10,521 nt of DNA from Lactobacillaceae bacterium UBA5807 (GTDB taxonomy: Bacteria > Bacillota > Bacilli > Lactobacillales > Lactobacillaceae): the NCBI GenBank assembly GCA_002418005.1, contig DIDF01000030.1:1-10521 (forward strand). Reading direction: 5' to 3'. Numbering within the stretch: position 1 is the first letter of the stretch; each line of letters begins with the position of its first letter. Under the pieces are notes generated by a model. That model searched no databases. It worked only from the letters and a program-made list of their open reading frames with translations, and was not told the DNA's origin. A program made the translations under genes and the position numbers. Shown here piece after piece: positions 1 through 5,550 of this stretch.

Positions 1-3
1 TTA

Positions 4-122
4 CTAGATTTATCTAGAATGTGTTTAACTTTTAGCCTTTTGAATAAAACACATTTTATTTATAACTTTAAATAAAATGTTTTACATTTTCTTGTTAATT
101 TATAAAGATCGTTTTTAAAAAC
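4..122. repeat. Cluster of small inverted repeats upstream of uspA-like gene
   Basis: Four palindromic units lie in a very AT-rich stretch. CTAGAT/ATCTAG is at 4-17 with a 2-nt spacer. AATGTGTTT/AAACACATT is at 18-26 and 47-55. AAAATGT/ACATTTT is at 74-90 with a 3-nt loop. The perfect 12-mer GTTTTTAAAAAC is at 111-122. The 18-55 unit, followed by TTTATTTATA, could be a weak terminator of a plus-strand gene lying left of the window. The others could be operators or simply chance in AT-rich DNA. No coding frame of note is seen in 1-201. Confidence 0.4.
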
Positions 123-165
123 CTAACTTTCTTCATACCTACCCCAAAATATATTCATACCCAGT

Positions 166-174
166 TGTTATGAT
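166..174 (+). promoter_or_regulatory. Possible extended -10 promoter of the usp operon
   Basis: TGT followed by TATGAT (169-174) has the TGN extension of an extended -10 element. No good -35 is seen 17 bp upstream. It would start transcription near 181 and leave a short leader containing the SD AAGGAGATG (189-197). A weaker alternative is TTGTTA (92-97), 17 bp, TTAAAA (115-120). Confidence 0.3.
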
Positions 175-204
175 GTATTCAACATAAAAAGGAGATGATT
201 ATTG

Positions 205-651
205 ATGAAATATGACAGAATTATTGTAGCAATCGACCAACCCTCGAAGGAAAACAGCACAAGATTATTAGACCGGGCAATTATTTTAGCTCAGCACACT
301 AACAGTCCAATCCATCTTGTGTACGTGGTTCCTTCACAGACTCGTGCAGCAGTTGCAATGGGTCCCAATGCAAATGCAGTAGGAATTGGTTTAGCACTAG
401 AAGTTATGGACAAAGAAGTAAAAAACGAATGTGACGTATTTTTAAAACATCACGAAGCTATCCCAAACGAAATTAAAACCACTTCTGAAGTCCACAAAGG
501 CGACCCTGGCAAAATCCTCTCTTCCATCAGTAACCCAAATGATCTGATGATTCTTGGAAAAACTGAAAAGAATGCATTTGATCGCCTCACCGCCGGAAGT
601 GTTACTAAAGACGTTGTCGCTAAGAGCAAAGGAGAAATTATGATGGTTTAG
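205..651 (+). CDS. UspA-family universal stress protein
   Basis: This is a single Usp domain of 148 aa, the usual length for a stand-alone UspA-like protein. It starts with the typical beta strand (KYDRIIVAID, residues 2-11) and ends with the nucleotide-loop region. The ATP-binding consensus is G-x2-G-x9-G-[ST]; here G118, G131 and S132 are present, but the second Gly is Glu121, so the loop is degenerate and ATP binding is uncertain. It should be a cytoplasmic dimer tied to stress or stationary-phase survival. An upstream in-frame TTG (202) exists, but the ATG at 205 sits 10 nt after GGAG (191-194), so ATG is preferred. The next gene follows after 61 bp on the same strand without a terminator, so the two are probably co-transcribed. 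The family call is firm; the specific role is unknown. Confidence 0.9.
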   Translation: MKYDRIIVAIDQPSKENSTRLLDRAIILAQHTNSPIHLVYVVPSQTRAAVAMGPNANAVGIGLALEVMDKEVKNECDVFLKHHEAIPNEIKTTSEVHKGDPGKILSSISNPNDLMILGKTEKNAFDRLTAGSVTKDVVAKSKGEIMMV

Positions 652-712
652 CAATTCAATTACTAGACGCTGATAAAATTATTTTTGAATTCAAGAAAAA
701 GGATGTGAAAAT

Positions 713-1321
713 ATGGAAAACATTTTAGCCGTAACTTTTAACAATGACGGTGACATTTACCATACTCTATCAGATTTAAAAAACACTCGGTCAAGTTTCC
801 AAACTTTAACCGCAATAATTATTGAGAAAAAGTCTGGTAACTATTCCATAAAGGATGGTTTTGATTTAGAAACTGGCAATGACCATTCAGTTGGTGGAAG
901 TTTGATTGGCGCTTTAATTGGCGTGATTGGCGGCCCAGTTGGCTTACTTCTTGGTGGCGGATTTGGTTTAGTGATTGGCAGTATGTTCGATTTGGATAAC
1001 CTGGACAAACAAGAAGATACAATCCGCGCAGTCACAATGGGCGTAAAACAAAATGGTTTAATCTTGGTAATGATTGCTAGAGAAGATGGTCCTGAAGATC
1101 TTGATGAATTTTTAAGTGAGCACGGCGCGGCCACAATTTCTCGAGAACAAGTTGAAAATGTTCAATTAAAAATTGAAACAGCTAAAAACGCTGAAAAACA
1201 ACTGAAAAAAGACGCAAGAAAGGAAATTATTGAACAAAACAAAGAGGATATTAAGCAAAAAGTAAAAGAAAAGAATGAAAAAATTAAATCAAAATTTGAT
1301 AATTTAAAAGTCAAAGATTAA
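713..1321 (+). CDS. DUF1269-like glycine-zipper membrane protein
   Basis: The protein has 202 aa. An N-terminal alpha/beta-looking part (residues 1-58) contains several hydrophobic strands. A glycine-rich hydrophobic segment at about 61-92 follows (GG.LIGALIGVIGGPVG, then LLLGGGFGLVIG). After a second soluble stretch to about 140 comes a Lys/Glu-rich, probably coiled-coil tail (142-200). The Gly-rich hairpin and flanking sequence resemble the DUF1269 family of membrane-associated proteins of unknown function. The SD AAAAAGGATG (696-705) lies at good distance from the ATG. Pairing with an upstream usp gene suggests a stress-response or envelope role, but that is inferred from context only. It ends about 20 bp before a strong terminator. 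The charged coiled-coil tail could mediate oligomerisation or contact with a partner. Confidence 0.75.
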   Translation: MENILAVTFNNDGDIYHTLSDLKNTRSSFQTLTAIIIEKKSGNYSIKDGFDLETGNDHSVGGSLIGALIGVIGGPVGLLLGGGFGLVIGSMFDLDNLDKQEDTIRAVTMGVKQNGLILVMIAREDGPEDLDEFLSEHGAATISREQVENVQLKIETAKNAEKQLKKDARKEIIEQNKEDIKQKVKEKNEKIKSKFDNLKVKD

Positions 1322-1340
1322 ATAACAAACTTATAATTTT

Positions 1341-1376
1341 AAGGCTGTGGCAAATATAATCTGCCACAGCCTTTTT
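1341..1376 (+). terminator. Rho-independent terminator of the usp-DUF1269 unit
   Basis: A perfect 12-bp stem AAGGCTGTGGCA (1341-1352) / TGCCACAGCCTT (1362-1373) with a 9-nt loop is followed by T residues (1372-1376). It lies 20 bp after the DUF1269 stop. Confidence 0.93.
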
Positions 1377-1420
1377 ATATTTCCATCTTATAAATCTATC
1401 CAAAGTTTTAATGCCAAACA

Positions 1421-1452
1421 AAAAGTTCCAACCTAAATGAATCAGGTTGGAA
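1421..1452 (-). terminator. Terminator of the DUF805 gene
   Basis: A perfect 9-bp stem TTCCAACCT (1426-1434) / AGGTTGGAA (1444-1452) is present. Read on the minus strand, it is followed by a T run (complement of 1421-1424 and beyond), just downstream of the DUF805 stop. Together with the 1341-1376 terminator it separates the convergent transcripts. Confidence 0.85.
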
Positions 1453-1461
1453 TTTGATAAC

Positions 1462-1845
1462 TCAATAGTTTGATTGATTTACTGGCCAGCGGTTATTTTT
1501 AACGGTTGGCATAAGCAACAATATGAATAACCAAAGATTACCAATAAATGGAATGATTGTAATAAATAACCACCAGTTAGAGTGGTTACTATCGTGAAGC
1601 CTTCTGGCCCGAATTGTAAAGTTGGCAACCCAAGCCAAGATAAGAATCAAAACAAAAATCATCGAATTGCTGTCGGCCGCCATATTATAGACACCCTTGA
1701 CAACGTATTGCTCCTGATGAGTCAAATAAGCATAAAGGCCAATGACAATCGTGTTAATAATCCAAGCAGTCCAGTATTGAAATCTCGTAGCAGTTGCGTT
1801 AAAAACAAACATCTTATTCCAAAAATCAGCGTACGCTCTAAACAT
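1462..1845 (-). CDS. DUF805 family small integral membrane protein
   Basis: The product is 127 aa with about four hydrophobic segments. It has the DUF805 hallmarks: an N-terminal Tyr-x2-Phe-Trp-x-Lys-x-Phe-x-Phe start (residues 5-14), then Arg-x2-Tyr-Trp before the first helix. Near the C-terminus is an Ala-Arg-Arg-Leu-His-Asp motif before Trp-Trp and an Ile-Pro-Phe-Ile-Gly helix. The function of the family is unknown. The frame is open 21 codons further upstream. The ATG at 1845 is chosen because a purine-rich SD (GAGGGGG, complement of 1854-1860) precedes it by 8 nt and the family starts there. It is a single gene with its own terminator, divergent from the MDR gene. Confidence 0.88.
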   Translation of the reverse strand: MFRAYADFWNKMFVFNATATRFQYWTAWIINTIVIGLYAYLTHQEQYVVKGVYNMAADSNSMIFVLILILAWVANFTIRARRLHDSNHSNWWLFITIIPFIGNLWLFILLLMPTVKNNRWPVNQSNY

Positions 1846-2036
1846 TTGATTTACCCCCTCTATTTTCACAAATTTGATGGTATCACTATTAACTATTTTT
1901 AGCTCCAAACAAGCTCAAACTTAAAAATAATTAAAAACCTTTTTATTGGATTTTCACTGCTTTGATAAGCTAAAATATCTTTCGATAAGAAGTTAATTTG
2001 TCATTTTATTTAGACAGCAGATAGGGGATGTTTTTT

Positions 2037-2988
2037 ATGAAAGCAGCTGTTTTAAAAGAATATGGAACACTTCCGGTTTATGAAGATTATCCGGAACCTT
2101 TGACGCATAATTTAAACGAAAAACTGGTTACTCCCCTAGCATCATCAATCAAACGTCTCGATATTGGCAAAGCCGCAGGGACCCACTATACCAAGTTTGA
2201 CAAACTGCCAGCTGTGATGGGCATGGATGGCATCGCTGAAACCGATGACGGCAGCAAAGTCTATGCTTTAGGGATTACTGGAATGATGGCGGAAAAAGCT
2301 GTCGTTGATCGCCGGTCAATGATTAAGATTCCGGCAGGTTTGAGCAACGCAATGGCAGCGGCAATGCCCAATGTCTTGATGGGTTCGGACTTAGCCTTAA
2401 CCGTTCGGGGTAAGATCCAAAAAGGTGATGTTGTTTTGATTGATGGAGCAACTGGAGCCACTGGAACAATGGCGGTTCAGGCGGCTAAACTAAGAGGCGC
2501 ATCATGGGTAATCGCAACCGGTAGGAATCAAAGAATGCTGAATAAATTAGCAACTATAGGTGCTGATGTAACAATTTCCTTAAAACAATCTGATAGTGAA
2601 ATCATTAAGCAAATTCGCCAAGCCTATAAAGATAATCCTTTTACAATAATTGCCGATTACCTTTGGGGCCATCCAGCTGAATTAATTTTCAAAGCAATTC
2701 ATGGAGTCAGCCTTGAAAAACCGGTAAAGTATTTGACAATCGGTCAAATGGCCGGAGCAAGCATTCAATTATCATCAGGGATTTTGAGAAGCCAAGATAT
2801 CTTTCTTTATGGATCAGGGGATTGGCAGCTTTGGGCCAAACACATTTCACCATTATCTTGATGAACACATGAGTGACATGTTTGAGTATGCCGCTAAAGG
2901 AAATCTATATTTGAATCTCAAGGAATTTCCTTTGAGTGATATTTCCCAGGCTTGGAAATCAAAAACTAGGGCAGTCGTAACAATTTGA
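2037..2988 (+). pseudogene. Zinc-free MDR / quinone oxidoreductase-like NAD(P)H dehydrogenase, frameshifted
   Basis: The product resembles the medium-chain reductase/dehydrogenase superfamily of NAD(P)H-dependent quinone or enone reductases. It has an N-terminal GroES-like part, then a Rossmann fold with GATGATG at residues 137-143. No zinc-ligand cluster is seen. The first frame stops at 2861 (274 aa). The next frame (codons starting at 2821) carries a convincing family C-terminus (HHYLDEHMSDMFEYAA, a PLSDISQAW helix and an RAVVTI ending) up to the TGA at 2986-2988. Removing one base from GGGG at 2817-2820 joins them into about 316 aa with Gly-Ser-Gly-Ile-Gly-Ser at the joint, a normal family length. 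This is therefore a +1 frameshift, either real or a sequencing error. The start is ATG 2037, 8 nt after AGGGGA; ATG 2028 lies inside that SD. Confidence 0.85.
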
Positions 2989-3014
2989 ATTAAGAGCGCT
3001 GAATTTTTTATAAC

Positions 3015-3071
3015 AAAAAGGGAACCAACCTTCAAAAACTTAATTTACGAAGGGTTAACGGTTCCCTTTTT
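3015..3071. terminator. Bidirectional terminator between MDR and DMT genes
   Basis: A perfect 12-bp outer stem AAAAAGGGAACC (3015-3026) / GGTTCCCTTTTT (3060-3071) encloses an inner partial stem AACCTTC / GAAGGGTT. The A run on one side and T run on the other serve both strands. The stop codon of the minus-strand permease (3055-3057) lies inside the hairpin. Confidence 0.88.
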
Positions 3072-3975
3072 GCTGGGCAATTTTCCCTACTCTTTGGGCA
3101 TATATGAACTGCATGAAGGTCACGCTTAAGACCAAAGCTATCCCCAAAATACCATATCCATTAAATCTGACATTTAGAAAAATGAAACTCAAAATTGCTG
3201 CGGAAAGTGGCTCTAATGCGCCTAATACACTGGCAGTAGTTGGGTTTATAAATTCCAAACTTTGAATATAAAAATAATAAGCAAACATGGTCCCAAATAT
3301 GACCACAAACCCCACTTGAACAACTAAATCAGTATTTAATTTTGGGGTGTTTTTCCAGGCCTGAGAAAAAATACTTGTGATTAAACCGCCAATGATCATC
3401 GACCAGCCCACGACCGGCAATGTTCCGTATTTAGCCAATAATTTCTGGGGAAGCAGTGAATAAAAAGCGCCGCCGGTTGCAGCCAACATTCCCCAAATAA
3501 CTGCGGGTAATGGAACAGCTAGTGATCCGAGCTTGCCTTGAGTAATTATTAATACCGTTCCAATAATTGAAACGACAATTGAAATTGCATCACTTCTACT
3601 TGGAAGCATCCAATGCTTGAATGCCAAAAATATGACAATGATAACAGGAGTTAAATACTGCAAAATTGCAGCAGTAGCCGCATTGCCAGCATTAATTGAC
3701 AACACGTAGGCAATTTGGACTCCCATCATTCCTAAAACCGTAAAAAATAGGAATCGAATAAAATCATCTTTATTCTTAAAAACGCCAAAAATATTTTTGT
3801 GACCAAGAATGGCAAAAATAAGAAGTAATACCCCTGAAAATGACATTCTGATAGTTACCAGCCAAGTTGCCGAAATCCTGTATGTATCAAAAATATTCTG
3901 CGCAACTGTTCCGGAACTGCCCCACAGAATTGGGGCAGCAATTGCTAATATTAATCCCAACTTTTTCTTATTCAT
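3055..3975 (-). CDS. EamA/DMT superfamily permease
   Basis: The protein has 306 aa and about ten hydrophobic helices arranged as two EamA halves. The first half has Pro-Ile-Leu-Trp-Gly-Ser-Ser-Gly (residues about 15-22) in helix 1 and a Leu-Gln-Tyr-Leu-Thr-Pro motif at the end of the half. The second half starts with Val-Ile-Trp-Gly-Met-Leu-Ala-Ala-Thr-Gly-Gly-Ala and has the parallel Leu-Glu-Pro-Leu-Ser-Ala-Ala motif. This is the RhaT/YdcZ-like drug/metabolite transporter fold, usually exporting amino acids or other metabolites. The substrate cannot be told. The frame extends 25 codons upstream, but ATG 3975 has GGAG (3983-3986 complement) at 7 nt and begins with the usual MNKKK-type N-terminus. 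It is a single gene between two terminators. Confidence 0.9.
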   Translation of the reverse strand: MNKKKLGLILAIAAPILWGSSGTVAQNIFDTYRISATWLVTIRMSFSGVLLLIFAILGHKNIFGVFKNKDDFIRFLFFTVLGMMGVQIAYVLSINAGNAATAAILQYLTPVIIVIFLAFKHWMLPSRSDAISIVVSIIGTVLIITQGKLGSLAVPLPAVIWGMLAATGGAFYSLLPQKLLAKYGTLPVVGWSMIIGGLITSIFSQAWKNTPKLNTDLVVQVGFVVIFGTMFAYYFYIQSLEFINPTTASVLGALEPLSAAILSFIFLNVRFNGYGILGIALVLSVTFMQFIYAQRVGKIAQQKGNR

Positions 3976-4079
3976 ATGCAGTCTCCGTTTTAAAAATTCG
4001 CTATTGACTAATATTAACAAAATTTTCCGAACTAAAAAAGACCGCAACAATAGATTTGTTCGTTCTATTTTGGCAAACC

Positions 4080-4134
4080 AAAAAAGAGTGAGACTTTAAC
4101 CATATCGATTCTCTAGGTTAAGTTCTCACTCTTT
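4080..4134 (-). terminator. Terminator after the metallophosphoesterase and small ORF
   Basis: The stem AAAGAGTGAGA (4083-4093) / TCTCACTCTTT (4124-4134) is perfect. After a two-position interruption (one mismatch, one G-T pair) it is extended by TTAACC (4096-4101) / GGTTAA (4116-4121). On the minus strand it runs into a T tract (complement of 4080-4085). It ends the upstream unit about 105 nt before the permease start. Confidence 0.88.
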
Positions 4135-4145
4135 GCTTTTTAGTT

Positions 4146-4232
4146 TTAAATCATTTTTCTTTTACGTCTAATTCCTAAATACTTTGCACCAAAGTAAGCT
4201 AATTCACACATGAAAGTTCCAATTTTAGTCAA
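4146..4232 (-). CDS. Small ORF (28 aa) coupled to the metallophosphoesterase gene
   Basis: I do not recognise this product. The frame has a TTG start at 4232. It begins one base after the TAG of the metallophosphoesterase gene and 9 nt after a perfect GGAGG (4246-4242) embedded in that gene's last codons, the arrangement expected for translational coupling. The peptide has a Cys at 9, an Ala-Tyr-Phe-Gly-Ala-Lys-Tyr-Leu-Gly segment at 12-20, and a strongly basic tail (RRKRK, 22-26). An in-frame ATG at 4241 would give 31 aa but directly abuts the SD; ATG 4211 would give 21 aa with a weak SD. It stops 12 bp before the terminator stem. It could be a small basic or membrane-binding peptide, or simply non-coding 3' UTR. 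Confidence 0.45.
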   Translation of the reverse strand: MTKIGTFMCELAYFGAKYLGIRRKRKMI

Positions 4233-4233
4233 T

Positions 4234-5085
4234 CTAATCATCCTCCAAAATATACATTACGCGTTTCAGCTCTTTTAAAGGGTCGGATGGGTTATGCCAC
4301 TGAAATTGATATCCCAAAGATAAGTTTACATATTTAATATCGTGGTATATCAAATGAGTTGGCATATGAGAGTGTCCGCTTAAAGATACCTGAACAGTAT
4401 TTTGCTCAAATAATTCACGATATCTTTCGCTCCCAAGTGGATACAAAAATCGATCATAAAATGGGATTGACCGAGAACGAGTAAGCCGCTTTGTGGGTAA
4501 CATATGGCTGGCTACCAATACTTTTTTGCCTTTGGTGTTTAACTGGTTAATTTGTGATTGCCATTTAAATATTTGATCAGTAACCCAGTTCTTATCTCGA
4601 TTATAATCAACTTGGCCGCCATTAATGTATCTTTGATCAGGCCAAAGGTGTTTATTAACAAAGTTATTTGCTAGCTTTTGGCCATTTTTCTCATCAAAAT
4701 TCTTGGCAAAAGTATAATCATACCAGCCATTAATTCCGGTAATCACCCATCGTTTAGTTATCAAGGGATTTGTAGTTAAGGAAGTATCCAAGCCATCAAG
4801 TTGGCGATAAGCATCTCCAGACTCCGCTTGAACTTCTTTAAAATCTTTGGACCGGGCATGATCAACGTAAATATCATGATTACCAACCAGCGTCTTAAAA
4901 GGAATGTTCAAACTTGCTTTTAGCTTAGAGTAAAAGGTAAGGTCGCGTTTAACACCATTAGCGGTGTCACCCATAATGATAAGTTCATCCAACTGCTCAT
5001 CATCAACCAGTTGTTTTAAAACATCAATAAAGTTAACTTTCCGATTAAAGTCAATGTGCAAATCTGAAACAAACCCGATGCGCAT
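4234..5085 (-). CDS. Calcineurin-like metallophosphoesterase
   Basis: The 283-aa cytoplasmic protein has the full dinuclear-metal motif set in order. These are Asp8-x-His10 in FVSDLH, Gly-Asp40, Gly-Asn69-His70-Asp71, His194 in VASHMLP and Gly-His238-Ser-His240. It should hydrolyse phosphomonoesters or diesters using Mn/Fe-type metals, but the substrate is unknown. There is no signal peptide. The ATG at 5085 has AAAGGGA at about 8 nt, and the SDLH motif sits at the usual position near the N-terminus. Its last codons carry the SD for the small ORF downstream, so the two probably form one transcript ended at 4080-4134. Confidence 0.93.
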   Translation of the reverse strand: MRIGFVSDLHIDFNRKVNFIDVLKQLVDDEQLDELIIMGDTANGVKRDLTFYSKLKASLNIPFKTLVGNHDIYVDHARSKDFKEVQAESGDAYRQLDGLDTSLTTNPLITKRWVITGINGWYDYTFAKNFDEKNGQKLANNFVNKHLWPDQRYINGGQVDYNRDKNWVTDQIFKWQSQINQLNTKGKKVLVASHMLPTKRLTRSRSIPFYDRFLYPLGSERYRELFEQNTVQVSLSGHSHMPTHLIYHDIKYVNLSLGYQFQWHNPSDPLKELKRVMYILEDD

Positions 5086-5115
5086 GTTTAAAGTCCCTTT
5101 CTAAATTTTACCTAC

Positions 5116-5145
5116 ATCATATTATCCACCTAGATAATAAATCAA
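5116..5145 (-). promoter_or_regulatory. Candidate promoter of the metallophosphoesterase gene with internal palindrome
   Basis: On the minus strand, TTGATT (5145-5140), an 18-bp spacer and TATGAT (5121-5116) make a plausible sigma-A promoter 31 bp upstream of the ATG. The spacer holds a perfect inverted repeat ATTATC-N6-GATAAT (5121-5138), which may be an operator. The palindrome is AT-rich and could be chance. Confidence 0.35.
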
Positions 5146-5195
5146 AAACGTCATTAGAATTATAATTTTATTATATTTTCTCAGAAAGTAGCTAG

Positions 5196-5255
5196 AGCGA
5201 AAAAAGCCTGGTTAGTCCCTGTAACTTAAGTCTAAGGGGCTGGCCTTTTTCTCGC
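5196..5255 (-). terminator. Imperfect terminator-like hairpin
   Basis: GCGAAAAAAGCC pairs with GGCCTTTTTCTCGC (two bulges), and the inner AGTCCCT (5214-5220) pairs with AGGGGCT. The centre is CTTAAG. Both strands show T-rich exits, so the orientation is unclear. Neighbouring genes on both sides are on the minus strand. Confidence 0.4.
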
Positions 5256-5280
5256 ATTTCAGCTATGTAAAAATTAGACC

Positions 5281-5317
5281 AAAAAAATCCTCAACAGTTT
5301 CTCAACCGTCAAGGATT
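5281..5317 (-). terminator. Terminator-like hairpin with a 7-T exit on the minus strand
   Basis: AATCCT (5286-5291) / AGGATT (5312-5317) is continued by AC/GT and GTT/AAC with symmetric mismatches and a 4-nt loop. On the minus strand it ends in seven T residues (complement of 5281-5287). It lies more than 180 bp downstream of the OppA terminator, so what it would terminate is not obvious. Confidence 0.45.
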
Positions 5318-5497
5318 AATAATAACAAAATGTTTTAATAAACAAAATTATATTGCTCAAATTATCAAAATTTTAGGATACCTTAAATTCAAATTTATCT
5401 TGAATTTTGCCTTCAATGAGAAAATTATCTTCAAAATAAAGTTAAAACTAAATAAATAATTTTACCAACATTTATTTAACCGAAAATGACTGCAAAT

Positions 5498-5541
5498 AAA
5501 AAAGCTAACCCCTTAATACAATAACGCCAAGGGTTTAGCCT
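5498..5541 (-). terminator. Terminator of the oppA-like gene
   Basis: GCTAACCCCTT (5504-5514) / AAGGGTTTAGC (5529-5539) form an 11-bp stem with one mismatch. On the minus strand it runs into TTTTTT (complement of 5498-5503). It begins about 10 bp after the stop codon of the gene. Confidence 0.85.
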
Positions 5542-5550
5542 TTCTTATCA

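Larger units (their letters stand above)
5086..5550. other. 465-bp AT-rich gap with three minus-oriented hairpins
   Basis: No convincing gene is seen here. The left end holds the metallophosphoesterase promoter. Minus-strand terminator-like hairpins lie at 5196-5255, 5281-5317 and 5498-5541. Between the last two, 5318-5497 is extremely AT-rich and contains another inverted repeat, AAATTCAA / TTGAATTT, around 5385-5409. Only short frames without an SD occur. A small minus-strand RNA is possible. Confidence 0.4.

Noticed and set aside
819..1134. Two minus-strand ORFs inside the DUF1269 gene
   Set aside because: They are antisense shadows of a well-supported gene with its own SD and terminator.
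1582..1902. Plus-strand 106-codon ORF
   Set aside because: It is antisense to the DUF805 gene, whose family motifs are clear.
5340..5450. Short minus-strand frame (TTG start) in the AT-rich gap
   Set aside because: It has no SD, composition is mostly Ile/Leu/Lys/Asn as expected from AT-rich noise, and there is no recognisable motif.
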